Counted from the first letter of the stretch, positions 19,240 through 29,340 are shown. The stretch is DNA of 64,000 nt from Brachypodium distachyon (GCF_000005505.3 NC_016132.3:30890914-30954913), one strand, 5' to 3'. Numbers and translations: made by a program. The notes: generated by a model not told the origin, from the letters alone.

Positions 19240-20524
19240 TCATTTGCACTCCCGTAGGGGATAGCTAGGCTTGATGTTGCCCTGTTCGTCTTTGTAAACG
19301 TGGAACGGGCAGGAGGCCATCAACTGCTGAGAGAGCGTAAGTTGGCCTCCCTTGCGTCGCCACTGAGGTTTAGGGTTGCGGACTTCTTCGCTGCGGTCAC
19401 CCTCTGCGTGGGAAGTGGCTGCGGTAAAATCAGGCGAGGCTAGTTCTTCGTATGTGTGACCCTTGCGTTTCCTATGACTCTCGAAGGCAGGCTCTGCACT
19501 ACTGGTTGGGGATCGACCTCGTTCATTGCAAACTGTGTCCTCTCCATCAGCCCATCGGTTGGCAATTTCCATCAGATATCCGATGGTAGAGGGTCGGACG
19601 CGACCCAATTCTTCTTTGAGCTCAACTCGACGAAGACCTCATTTGAATGCGTCTATGGCGCTTTCATCTGAGATTTCTTTGGAGGCATGCTTCGAGTTGG
19701 TCCATCGCTGGATATAGGAGCGGATAGACTCTCCCTCGCACTGAACGCACGACCGGAGTTGTTCGAGAGACACTGGCCGCTTATACATAGCTTTGAAATT
19801 GCGCGTAAAAGCTTGTACCAGCTCGTCCCACGAAGTGAGCACGCCGTCGCGCAAGTTGTTCAACCAGGTGCGAGCCGGACCCCTGAGCTGAAGTTGAAGA
19901 TACTGCATAGTGGTGGTTCGTGTTCCACCCTGGCATCGAATCCCGGTGAGGTAGTCCTCCAACCAGGTTCTGGGCTCCTGCGTTCCGTCATATTTGACCA
20001 GGCAGAAGGTGGCTTGAAATTTCTTGGCATCCTGGTTCGGCGAATCCGACGACTGAAGCATGGCACTCCACACGCTTCGTGGTCTGAATCAGGAGAGTCC
20101 TCCCTGTGGCCGGCTAGGGGGCTAGCGACTCAACGAGGAGATTGACTCCTTCTGCGAGGGTTCTGCTCGCACTCGTTTTGACCGAGTTGGGCAGTCGTTG
20201 ATCATGCTGAGGCTCGCCATCCTTAAGAGGCAGGGCGGTCAGGTTTTGCTTGATACACGAAGCTCCCGCTTTAGCTAATCCTTTAAGGATTTTCTCGCGG
20301 ACGTGCCGGCGTGGGTCATTGTCGGGCAGTGGGATTGACTGTAGATAAGTACTCGCAGCTCGGAGTGGCTCTTTAGTAATCCCAAGTGTTGCCTCATTGC
20401 GATCATCTGCTGACAGAAAGCTTGAGGAGAGATCGCGAACCGCGTGTGTTCTGTCTTCCTCGGGTAGTTTATAGAAACGGGACCCGCGATGGGCGTTTTG
20501 AAGAGGGGGAGTACTTCTGCCCAA
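19240..20524 (-). pseudogene. gag core and C-terminus of E1
   Basis: The open pieces 20,114-20,524, 19,639-20,073 and 19,240-19,608 are separated by stops or shifts. The middle piece is a Retrotrans_gag core: YDGTQEPRTWLEDYLTGIR, LQLRGPARTWLNNL, SWDELVQAFTRNFKAMYKRP and CEGESIRSYIQRW. The last piece ends with a Cys/His motif, CPFHVYKDE ... YPLRECK, analogous to CPIH ... HDAQDC in A-C. No CCHC knuckle follows. The capsid role is known for the family. This copy is interrupted. Confidence 0.78.
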
Positions 20525-20533
20525 AGTGTCGGA

Positions 20534-21283
20534 TTACTCCGGCCGAGCCTTTATGGACGCTTGAAGTTCCTCCTTTATCTTCTTAAGTTTGTTAGCTTCG
20601 AGCTTCTGCTGCTTAACAAACTCTTCTTTTTCTTTGACCAAGTTGAAGCGGTTCCTGGGCAAGGAGTTCGCATATAATTCCAACTTTGCAGGAGTTGGAT
20701 CATCCATGAGGACTCCCGAGTCGAGGGCTTCTTGAACCCGCGACTTCCTCGCTGCTGGATGTTCACCTTGCGGATTTACGATCATATCCGCAGTCGAAGG
20801 AATTGAGATGACAGGGTTTGTCATGAAAACTTGGGCGAATGCGCACTTGGGCGCAAGATCGCTGCTGTCATGGCAGCCTTCTTGTTCCGGGCAGTCGCCA
20901 GCGTCGCTTGGGACGGGGCTTTCTGCACAACAAGGCAAATTGACTTCGACCCCAGAGGGAGTCTCGAGGGAGTCTTGCTCTCCGAGTGATTCCGCCGAAT
21001 CCGTCAGCGGGATCTTACCTAAAGGTGAAGGAAGAAGCGACTTCTCCCGAGTCAGAGCAGTCAGATCTGGTAGTCGAAGGATACCGGTTCGGTCGGCTCG
21101 GAGATGGAACTCACCGAACACGAGATCCACGCCAGCATCAAGCGCGTTGAATACCGCGCGGCTGGCCGGAGGGTGAGCGGTAAAGTGAAAGAACCCGAAG
21201 GTCATCGACTCCGCCTGAGTCGACGACGGGTTTGAGGAGTCTGAAACCGCCAAGGTCGTGTTTCCAACACACTTCTTTCCCAT
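20534..21283 (-). CDS. gag N-terminal region of E1 (open fragment)
   Basis: Translation is assigned from ATG 21,283, which overlaps the primer-site region (MGKKCVGN...). An upstream Met would lie inside the LTR and is less likely. The 249-codon product is Ser/Pro-rich, without a domain I recognise, and ends in a Lys/Glu-rich helix (FNLVKEKEEFVKQQKLEANK) that looks coiled-coil. Its position between LTR and capsid core makes it the N-terminal part of Gag or a leader protein. The stop at 20,534 separates it from the rest. Confidence 0.6.
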   Translation of the reverse strand: MGKKCVGNTTLAVSDSSNPSSTQAESMTFGFFHFTAHPPASRAVFNALDAGVDLVFGEFHLRADRTGILRLPDLTALTREKSLLPSPLGKIPLTDSAESLGEQDSLETPSGVEVNLPCCAESPVPSDAGDCPEQEGCHDSSDLAPKCAFAQVFMTNPVISIPSTADMIVNPQGEHPAARKSRVQEALDSGVLMDDPTPAKLELYANSLPRNRFNLVKEKEEFVKQQKLEANKLKKIKEELQASIKARPE

Positions 21284-21295
21284 AGACGGCGCCAA
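21276..21295 (-). other. Primer-binding site of E1
   Basis: The minus strand reads TTGGCGCCGTCTATGGGAAA directly after the LTR end. It differs from the A-D primer site, supporting a separate family. Confidence 0.65.
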
Positions 21296-21572
21296 TGACG
21301 AAGATGTAACTTTGACAATGTCCATATTGATGGACTTGTACCAAGGAAAGATTTCGAGTGTGCGTTGGCGAACTCGTCGGCTAACAAGGACACAGGGGAC
21401 ACGATTTACCCAGGTTACAATGGGGAGATACACTCTAATTATTCTTCCTTATCTTGAGTCGCAAGATTTAGCATGTAGACTCCTGGAGTCGTAGTAGGCT
21501 TCCTTGTGGGCCCCCAGCTGGGCTGTACCGGGTATACTCGAGTCGAGTACGTGGTTAGTCATAACCACGTCA
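21296..21572 (-). repeat. Shortened LTR of E1 (277 bp)
   Basis: The minus strand starts TGACGTGGTTATGACTAACC and ends CTTCGTCA, the same ends as the 487 bp E2 LTR. About 200 bp are missing between ATTGTAACC and TGGGTAAATCG, including the TATA box. Confidence 0.8.
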
Positions 21573-21670
21573 GAAACCCCAAGTGCCTGGTTGAGTTGAA
21601 GACTCGACTAGGGACTTCTCCCCTAAAGAATGAGCTTGTTCTGTTGTTGAGCCAGTTGTATAATATTCTT
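21573..21670 (-). other. Inverted copy of the E-family PPT-side sequence
   Basis: This stretch is the reverse complement (with differences) of 60,280-60,368, the internal sequence just before E2's 3' LTR. It includes CTAGGGACTTCTCCC and TTGAGCCAGTTG. The similarity stops near 21,665. From about 21,675 the sequence is E2's antisense-gene 3' region in opposite orientation. It marks a rearrangement junction. Confidence 0.7.
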
Positions 21671-21783
21671 TTGTCCGGTCGCCACTACACACAGTCGCAA
21701 CCGAACTCGGGGGCTACTCCCATCGGGAGCGCTGACCGCGCACCCGGTAGAATATTCGTTACAGAAAAAGAAGAACTACATGA

Positions 21784-23460
21784 CTATCTACTACGAGGTA
21801 TGGTTTCCTCCTCGGCTGCTTCCCACTGTCGGATCATCTGCAGCGCGGCCGCTTGCCCGGCCTCCAGGAACGACCCTATACTTTGGGTGAGAGCAGCTGG
21901 CAGGGTAGCAACTCGCCAGAAGTCCAACTCTGGGCAGTTGACTCGCACAAATGCGAGGGCAATCTGGGCACCCTTTACCAGTTGGCGTCGAACTAATTCC
22001 TTCATTTTCTCCTTGCCGTGAAACTTCACTATCAGGTTGCCCAGTCCAGGAGGCACCTTCTCCCGTGGCCATAAGGCCCGATGAGTCGAAGCTAACATGT
22101 CACGGCAGGAAGTGAAGTACCTCTTGACCTGTTTGATCCGCTCGATCAACAGCATCAAGTCGTAGCTCCTCGACTGATCCAGCCAAAAGGGTGACGGGTC
22201 ATGAGCTCGGCGAGCCTGAATCGCAGCATTCACTCTGGCCTTCTCATCGTCAGGGTCAAAGCGAACACCTGCAAAGAAGACGATGAGTTTACTTTGCAAA
22301 TCGACATGAAAGGCAAAGTCATGAGAACTTATACCTTGGATTTGACAGCTCAGGGTACGAAGTTCTCCAAAGACAAACTCCTCCCGGTTGGTTGCAGCTT
22401 TCAGGCTAGCTTTGCTACTTTGAGCGTCACTCGGCATGTCACGCTTCAACTTAGCGAGCTGAGCCTCAGCTTCTTGCAACTGCTCTGGGGACAGAGTCGT
22501 CTCAGCTTGACCCTTTTCTCTGGGGTTGGCTGGACCATCGTTGGGAGAGGCTGCCTTTGCAGCTGGAACCGGGTGACTTGATTGTCTCTTTTCCCTCTGC
22601 GCGAAAAAAGACTCATTAGGGGGGGGGGGATAAAGACCTTGGATTTCTTTCCAAAAAGACTCAGCTAGAGCAGTTCTTTACAAAGCAAAAGAATAGAAGA
22701 AGAAGGTTCAGAAGGGAGAAAGAGAATCGAATATATCTAGTGAAAGATCGCCCACCTCTGGGCCACCAGATGAAGCTAGGTTTATCTCCTCGATGGATCT
22801 ACGAGGTTGCCGCAACGAGACCTCAGCCAGCTCTTTGCCTTTTCCCATAAAGGGTCCTAGGCTGATCGTGTCGCCTGCCCTCGATCGAGTCGATTGAGAG
22901 GCTACTCGACGCAGAGCGTCTTCCTCGACGCCATGCGCAAGAGCAAGCGTGAAGAATAACTCAGCATCGGTCGTCGACTGATGCTGGCAGTACTTCTCTA
23001 CCGGATCTTGACTCGCAGTAAAGAAATCGATGAGCCTGTTCAGCAACTCCGGCACTGACCCATCAGGAAACATTTTCCTGATTACAGTGGTCAGAATCTT
23101 CGTCACCTGCCGGAGCTTGCCTTTGGCTTCGGCATTGATAACTTCGACATTCTCTAAAGCTTCATTGAAGCTCCGGCTGTCATTATTAAACTGAGCCTCA
23201 GCAGAGGCATCAATAGCTTCTGCAAAAGGATAGAGCAACAGTCAAACTTTGTACTAGAAGGAAAAGCTCCTTGTGTGACAGACACAAATGCTCACCATCG
23301 ACATATCGAGTAGCACTTTCGAGTCGCTCAATCCAAATATTTTGTCGCTCTTTCTCCGCGGAAAGGCGGGAGTCCATACGTTGCTGGAGACGACTCTTCT
23401 CGACAGCTGCTTCCTTCAGCTCTTGGCGACACAGATCCAGCTCTGCTCGAAGTCGATCCC
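21784..23460 (-). pseudogene. Antisense gene of E2, C-terminal exons
   Basis: The open blocks 22,708-23,238 and 22,479-21,784 run on the minus strand. The second shows a helical stretch (EAEAQLAKLKRDM), FVFGELRTLSCQIQ, a 66-base GT-AG intron at 22,334-22,269 (GTATAA...TTGCAG), then YDLMLLIERIKQVKRYF, ALWPREKVPPGLGNL and an Ala-rich end, EAGQAAALQMIRQWEAAEEE. E1 has matching protein and an intron at the same site. The first block is Glu/Ala-rich with FTASQDPVEKY. The solo LTR at 23,473 cuts the gene from its upstream exons. Function unknown. Confidence 0.7.
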
Positions 23461-23943
23461 GCTCTGCCTTTGTGTAATACCCTGAAATTTATAATTTTTA
23501 ACCGTTGGATAGGCCGGTAGAGTTGACCAAAATTTGACCTTTCGAACCGTAAGTAGTATGGAAAATCCGAAACCATGGTTGGGTTCGTCTCAGTGAATCG
23601 ATCGAAAACGAATATAGGTTTGTTAAATTCAGAATCCCAACCAATAATTTGGAGGACTTCTTGTCTTCAGCCTTTAAATGGAGTTAGTATCAAACAGAAA
23701 TAAAATGTTTCAACGGAGGATTGCTAGTAACAGATATTTGTTTTTCATTGGGCCTGGCCTTGCCACCGGAGCCCACACCTGACCCTCAATATTCCCCAAC
23801 TCCCATTGCGTTGCCGTTGGTAGCCTAGGGTTCGAGCGCCGCGGCCTTGCGCTGCTGCCGCCTGCTTGCTGCTGCTGCTGTTCACCGCTGCTGCCGCCGT
23901 TGCACGTGGCCGCTGCCTTCCGCTGCCGCTGACCCTGCTTTGT

Positions 23944-23984
23944 GCCGCTGCCGCTGCCGCTGCCGCTGCCGCTGCCGCTGCTGC
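23944..23984. repeat. (CCGCTG)n microsatellite
   Basis: About six consecutive CCGCTG units lie within the GC-rich part of the solo LTR. It makes long Arg/Pro or Ala/Ala frames that are not genes. Confidence 0.9.
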
Positions 23985-25413
23985 TCGCTGCTTCTCCCGC
24001 CGCCGGGCATTGTTGCTGCTCCGTCATCGTGCAATCTCGCTGGAGCTCTGTCGCAAATCCCTGCTTCTATCAGTCATGCCCCAAGTTTTGCAGCCTCTGC
24101 TGCGAGGAGATGGATGCCCCATTAGGTGCAGAGCAAGGAGGACAGAAGAGATCAAGGAGGGGAGAAGGGGCGGTTCCTGCCCTGTGGTGCTGCAGTGAGA
24201 GAACCTGGAACCAGAGGAGAAGAGAAAATATGGAAAAAAAAAGGACAACCTATAGATTCAGAAGAAATCCACCAAATTGGAGATACATTTTCGAGACGCA
24301 ATTCAAAGGTAACGATCTAAATATTCCCTAGGCGCTCTGGATGTGATTGGAAATTCGAAGTTAGTGCCCACATGAAGAGGAATAATTGAATCATTAATCT
24401 GAGACATGATTTCAGAAACTGTAGGACACTAATTTGAAAACTGGGTGTAAATGCCTGAGAATTTGGAGATTACACTTAAAGATAAGTTGTGGAGTTTTTC
24501 AGTACCTTCCCTACGGTATATTGGTTGCTCAATTCTGATTAATAGTTACAGAGTTACAACCAAAACAGTACCGCTGGAATAGGATTTCTGATCAGCAGAT
24601 ATTTGTTTTGTCATGTTTTAAGTAATTTCGAGTCAGAACCCGTACATGGTCACAAAACAAAAGTTTTGAGGATTGTCCTGTAGATATCTTTAGAGTCATA
24701 GTTTGCTAAATTCGGATAACCAGAGCTAGAGATATATAGAAAACAGTGAGTAACCAGAAAAGTACAGAAAACCAGAATATGTCCAAGATGCTTGTTTTAG
24801 GCTGTTTTTTTTAGTGGTGTAGATACAGTAAGCTTCTTTCATCAGGGTTTATTTGAGCTAGTGCTAAGGGAGGTTCTCCACAGGTTTGACATGTTCAGAA
24901 GATGTGACATAACTATTGCCGTTCGCTGGATTCCAGGCAAGTACATGATGAGCCTCCTGTGAAGTTGTGTGCCAACATTTATTGGTTATCCGAGTTGCTG
25001 TTTGATTTCTTTGGTGTTTGTGCTATCGGAAGGTTTTGTTTTAAGCCAGGTCGGTGAGTAAGTTACAGGCAACTATTCCGGTGCGGTCGGTGAGTTAAGT
25101 TATTATGTAACTATTCCGGTGAGCTGAGCAAGGTCGGTGAGAAATTCACGTGTTTAACTATTCCGGTGTGGTCGGTGAGAAAGTTAACGGTGAATATTCC
25201 GGAATGCTCCCATCGTAAAGTACAGAGTTTATAAAAGAGTTTCATGGCTTTTATTTGGACCGTGCCTTCGTGAGATGTATGCTGTTATTTTTTCTCCATA
25301 TTGTACTTTGCTGGGTAACAATTACTCACTCTTGCTCTCTTGTTGTTTTATTTGGTTTTCCAGGTACTTCCAAAAAAGGCATGCATGGGTGGGAGTAGGA
25401 TCACTATACATGG

Positions 25414-25432
25414 ACAACACACACACACACAC
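25414..25432. repeat. (AC)n microsatellite
   Basis: A run of CA/AC dinucleotides (about nine units) inside the solo LTR. Confidence 0.9.
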
Positions 25433-25783
25433 TATAATTTAAATTCTTAGTTTCACCCTTTATGCTTTACTAGAGAGATAGATAGTCAGTGTTGAGAACC
25501 CCTTTCTTATACAACTGTCAGATGAAGGCTTTAGTTGTTCCACACCTATTGTTTATTTGACTTGGAGTCTATTGGATTATTATGAACTGTGTGTATGTCT
25601 TCCTACCCTATTGATAATATTTGAGAGACCTTAATAATTGCATGTCGTGGATGTCCTTAAAAACAAAGGATACTCCGTCCAAATTTCTAGTTATTCCTAG
25701 AGGATAGTGCAACTTTGGGTTAGAGTGGTAATATTTCAGGTAGGGACGATACCTGGGGTGTTACACTTCGTCTCCTCAAACTC

Positions 25784-26640
25784 TTCAATAAGAGTTGTCA
25801 TGGAGCGGATGAGCGGCTAAAAACAACCGCGGTCTCAAGTTATTTCTTGAGCTTCACTCCCACTAGGAGGCAAAAACAACAACAGTAGACAAATCTACTC
25901 ACATGCTGACTCTGGGCAGGAGTCGTCGCCTGAGGAATAGTCGGCTCATCTGGTCGTCTCCCTCCACTCGCTTCTGGAGGATTAGCTGCTAAGGTTCCTT
26001 CAGGCTGAGCCACCTTCTCCTTAGTCGGCTGGTCTGGCCCTCTCAAGTCCTGACCAGTCGATTCTGTCTCGGGAGCCCTTTTGTCCTCGACTGAGCCACC
26101 AGTATGGCTGAACACAAATTTTTAGAGGTTCAATCAAATCTCTAGAATGCTAACATATGGATCACCAAAGTGCTCACTTGCCACGGTCGAATCGAGCAAG
26201 AAGGCCAAAACGACGAGCCGCAACGGGCCCGTCGGGCTTGGTTCTTTTGAACGCAGGTATAGACACCGACGGCCTGATATTCGGGTCCCTTGTGCCTGTT
26301 GGTCGGGTCTGCACCGGCGGGTTATCATCTTCTCTGCCGCGCTTCTTTGCCGGTGGAGAAACGCTGCTCGGCTCATTGTCGGGTCCCTGGAATCAAAAGT
26401 ATAATCAGAAACAATTCATGTCAAGACTGCAAAGTTTGTTAGAAGCCTCGGTGATTACCTTTTCCCTGGGCCTGTCAGGTCCATAGGGAGCCACTGGAGG
26501 GTCAATCTCGCATGGCTCTGACTCACCCAAGTGAGTGAGCCGTCGAACCCGTCGACGCCCTTCAGTCGAACGAAATTCCACGGTGCTAATCCGGGTCGGA
26601 TCACGAACCCCTTGATATGCCCACATGGGATGAGCACAAG
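25784..26640 (-). pseudogene. Antisense gene of E2, middle part
   Basis: Minus-strand fragments 25,840-26,115 (Pro/Glu/Thr-rich: STGQDLRGPDQPTKEK, EASGGRRPDEPTIPQ) and 26,405-26,626 (GHIKGFVIRPG or, in a shifted frame, an Arg-rich run). They lie between the N-terminal domain and the C-terminal exons, so they are read as its linker exons. Frames do not join without introns or shifts. I see no enzyme motif. Confidence 0.45.
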
Positions 26641-26650
26641 CTTGCAGAGG

Positions 26651-27301
26651 TTAGATTCCTCTCCGAATAAAAGTAGCAATGAGGTGAATTCCAGTCACCT
26701 TCAGCTGAGGAGACTCCATGAGAGACAAGACTTGGGCCATCAGAGTCTCGGCCTCTTCGCCCTCTGTTCCGTCCAACTTATGACTCCAGGCCGTCGTCTT
26801 CTTCACCGAAGTTGTCGCGGAGAATTCAGGAAGACTGAAGCCATGCCCTTCGGCCGGCACATCCATGACATAAAACCACCTCGATTTCCATCGGGAAAGT
26901 GATTCCCTCGCTCGGAGGTTGAAGAATTTGGCATCTGCCTGAGTTTTGATGACCACACATCCAATCGCGTCCTTGCCCTGGCGTTGGATTGTGAACATTC
27001 TCTTCCAAAGACCCAGGTTTGGGTTTATACCAAGAAAGCATTCACACAGCGTCACAAAGCACGCGGTGTGGAGATACGAGTTTGAAGAAAGATTATGAAG
27101 TTGGAGCCCATAGGCAAAAAGCAAGCTATGGACGAAATGATGGACTGGGAATGCTAAGCCGCGGGTGATGAAATCGTAATGCACCACTCGCTCTCCATGC
27201 ATGGGGCGAGGGATTACCTCCTCGCTGGGAAAACGCACATGCCTAGGCCACAGGGACATCAATCCTTCCTTTTGCATGCCGGCCACCCTTTCGCGATCCA
27301 C
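26651..27301 (-). pseudogene. Antisense gene of E2, N-terminal domain
   Basis: The 216-codon open stretch has RGLAFPVHHFVHSLLFAYGL, TACFVTLCECFLGINPNLGLW and SLSRWKSRWFYVMDVPAEG. The order (phenylalanine-rich FP..F...L..YGLQL, then F...CE.FLGI.P...LW, then a WFYV block) matches plant proteins classed as putative gypsy-type transposon proteins (Pfam PF04195, recognised from memory). C's antisense gene has the same arrangement (ILAGFVMLHSYFLSAIMETY, FQHLYEAFVGVMPLVALFR). No catalytic residues are known for this family, and its role in the element is unresolved. An upstream start near 27,343 is spoiled by a stop. Confidence 0.68.
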
Positions 27302-27954
27302 GGAGGATGTTCTTGTCAGGAAACACTAAGGGTTTTGGCTATGGAAGCTAAAATCTTGGGCGCCTGAGCTCTGGGTGCGAGGAGGAAGAAGGGTTAAACT
27401 AATTTATCCCACCTCCGTTTTTATCCTTACCTTGGCGAAAAATCCGGGACGCACGATCTTGTTCGTGGCCACGTGTTCCGCATCAATTAGAATATGAAAC
27501 TGCCAGGATGAAAATAACTCCTTATTTCATGGGCGCGAGAACCAATGAGATCATCATTGTGTCTTGTTTACTGCGCGAAGTGTGATCGTTTCTCCACTGA
27601 CGCATGCCTACAGTGTGTCTAGCTCTCAGGCTAGGCTGTGCACCCAGTCACATCGGCTGACCAAACGGCTCTTCACCTCCAACAGGTATGTCATCACTGA
27701 CGAAGTCTGACTCAAATATCATGACTCGAAACTATCTTTCATACAGGATGACAGAGTTTATCATAAATGTTGAAACTCGTCTTGAGTCTCGACTATGAAT
27801 ACTAGAACTCTCATTCAAGTCACTAACTAACCAGCTATTGCTTTATACCGGCTAAAGAATTCATACAGTCAGCTATTGTCTGCTCTTTACTTACAATAGT
27901 AAAAACAGGGTAATGACCCTGACACGAAATAGTCGATTTTATATAATCGACTCA
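27302..27954. other. E2 region upstream of the antisense gene, no gene seen
   Basis: This stretch would contain the 5' leader/promoter of the antisense gene and part of the element's 3' untranslated region. I see no coding sequence and no convincing TATA box for the antisense transcript. Confidence 0.4.
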
Positions 27955-28351
27955 ATTGAGTCGCACCAGTTGCGTCACCTTGGTTGTTTATGCGCATTCG
28001 CATAACAGTAAGTCTCTTGGATTTCGTCCAAAGAGCCTGGAGCCGCACCAGCTGCATTGGTCTAGTTAATCCATGCTCTTGCTTGAAGATAAGTCTCATG
28101 GATCGTCCCATCAAGCCTGAATCATACCAGCTGCGTTATTTCAGCAAACCGCTCATTACATGAGTATAAGACCCGAAAGTTCTCTATCGGGCCTGGAATC
28201 GTACCAGCTACGTTATTCCAATCGAATCCATACTCATTGTATGAAGGTAAGTTCTAAAAATTTAGGCCTGGATATGCATCGACTGCATCCCTGCAGTAAT
28301 AATTCTCATTTAAGGGTCGCTCCCTACAGCCATGTTCATTACATGAAGATA
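27955..28351 (+). repeat. ~80 bp degenerate tandem repeat in E2 3' region
   Basis: Units begin AAG(T/A)C at 28,010, 28,091, 28,168 and 28,249, each with GCCTGGA or similar, then ACCAGCT(G/A)CGTT and CATTACATGA. A partial unit precedes them. The next unit starts at 59,864, on the other side of element D. Tandem arrays in the 3' untranslated region are known for Tat-lineage elements. Confidence 0.78.
28347..28351. repeat. Target-site duplication of element D, left (AGATA)
   Basis: AGATA directly precedes the TG start of D's 5' LTR and is repeated at 59,860-59,864 after its 3' LTR. Joining the two flanks restores the host repeat unit (CATTACATGA-AGATA-AGACCCG, compare 28,153-28,176). Confidence 0.88.
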
Positions 28352-29130
28352 TGTCATACTAGAGGCCCACGGGGTCCCATGATACGGGACGCGTGGGTCG
28401 TTAGTGACAAAGCCCCGACAGGTTGGCCTCCCGGAAACGATAGGCCCGGGAAGCCCGCCCCAAGGAGATGGTCATTGGTGAGGAAGAAGCCAAGGGCCGA
28501 GACAGGAGAAGCACCCGCTTCGGTGAGTACCCAGGAACTCGGGTCCAGGGAAGTGGAAGGAACGTTGTCCCTGCAACTGGCCGGGTGCGCTAGCCGGGAA
28601 GGGGCTCCCCAGCAACTTGCACTCCGGCATGCAGGCGGGGCCCACAGAACAGTGAAGACAGGACAAGACAGCGGACGCAGTGCATTTAATGCACCGACAG
28701 GAGTCACATCGGCAGGACTAGTCTTGCTCAACAAGGCTACGACGTACTCTACAATACATATTTTTCTACCGTGTACAGTGGCCTGGGCGCTGCATGGCGC
28801 CCAGCGTGGATCAACAGTAGTGTAATTCCTGGGGCGATGACACGCGTGTATGAGACGTGTCGCGCTGCATGCATCGGCACATGTGGTATCACCTTGTCTA
28901 TATAAGGAGGACCAATGCCACCGGTCAGAGGGTTCCAATCCCAGTTGGAGTAATAGTCAGTAGTAGCAAGGAACATCGTTCCTGTAGGCAGCAAACTCTC
29001 TAAGGAGAGCAAGTAGCCCCACGGGAACCCCCTAGGGCACCCTGTAAGACACACACATATTCGTGAATACAACTCCAAGTAGCACGTAGGGTGTTACACC
29101 TTCGGGTGGTCCGAACCTGGGTAAAACCCA
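28352..29130 (+). repeat. 5' LTR of D, left part
   Basis: It starts TGTCATACTAGAGGCCCACG and runs to GGGTAAAACCCA. It carries TATATAAGG at 28,899-28,907. About 50 bp before C's insertion point are missing, apparently lost with the first 28 bp of C's LTR in one deletion. Confidence 0.82.
28899..28907 (+). promoter_or_regulatory. LTR TATA box, element D 5' LTR
   Basis: TATATAAGG after CACCTTGTC, where the 3' LTR of D has CCCCTTGTC-TATAAAAGG. Confidence 0.55.
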
Positions 29131-29340
29131 CTGATACGGGACGCGTGGGTTGCCAGTGACGAAGCCCCGTCAGGAAGGCCACCCGGAAAGCGGCGAGTCC
29201 GGGAAGCCTGCCTCGAGGAGACGGCCTTTGGCAAAGTTAAAGCTAAGGGCTGAGTACAAGATGCTCCCGGGAACCTCGGTCCCGGGAAGCAGAAGAAACG
29301 CCTCCCGGCAACTAGCAGGTGCGCTAACCGGGAGGGTGCA
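29131..29340 (+). repeat. 5' LTR fragment of C
   Basis: It begins at CTGATACGGGACGCGTGG, missing the first 28 bp, and closely follows LTR2 (GAAGGCCACCC, AAGTTAAAGCTAAGGGC, AAGATGCTCCCGGGAA). It ends at GGGTGCA, where T2 begins. The rest of the LTR was lost with most of T2. Confidence 0.8.

Larger units (their letters stand above)
17191..21572 (-). mobile_element. Element E1: second Tat-type family, pol deleted
   Basis: On the minus strand: LTR (21,572-21,296), primer site TTGGCGCCGTC, gag (21,283-19,240), start of protease (19,188-18,775). It then passes directly to the non-coding repeat region and a plus-strand antisense gene (17,353-18,056). RT, both RNase H domains and integrase are missing. 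T1 interrupts it at 17,190. The LTR differs from that of A-D and matches the LTR of E2 at 60,369-60,855. Confidence 0.75.
23473..25765 (+). mobile_element. Solo LTR (2,293 bp) in the E2 antisense gene
   Basis: It starts TGTAATACCC and ends GGGTGTTACA, a short inverted repeat with TG...CA ends. It is flanked by CTTTG (23,468-23,472) and CTTCG (25,766-25,770), a 5 bp duplication with one change. There is no internal coding region. Layout (short AT-rich start, GC-rich block 23,740-24,200, long AT-rich rest) resembles the Tekay-type LTRs here and suggests plus orientation. The family is inferred, and a small non-autonomous element is the alternative. Confidence 0.65.

Noticed and set aside
23842..24331. 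Plus-strand frames rich in Ala/Leu/Pro in the solo LTR
   Set aside because: They arise from the CCGCTG microsatellite. No protein features.
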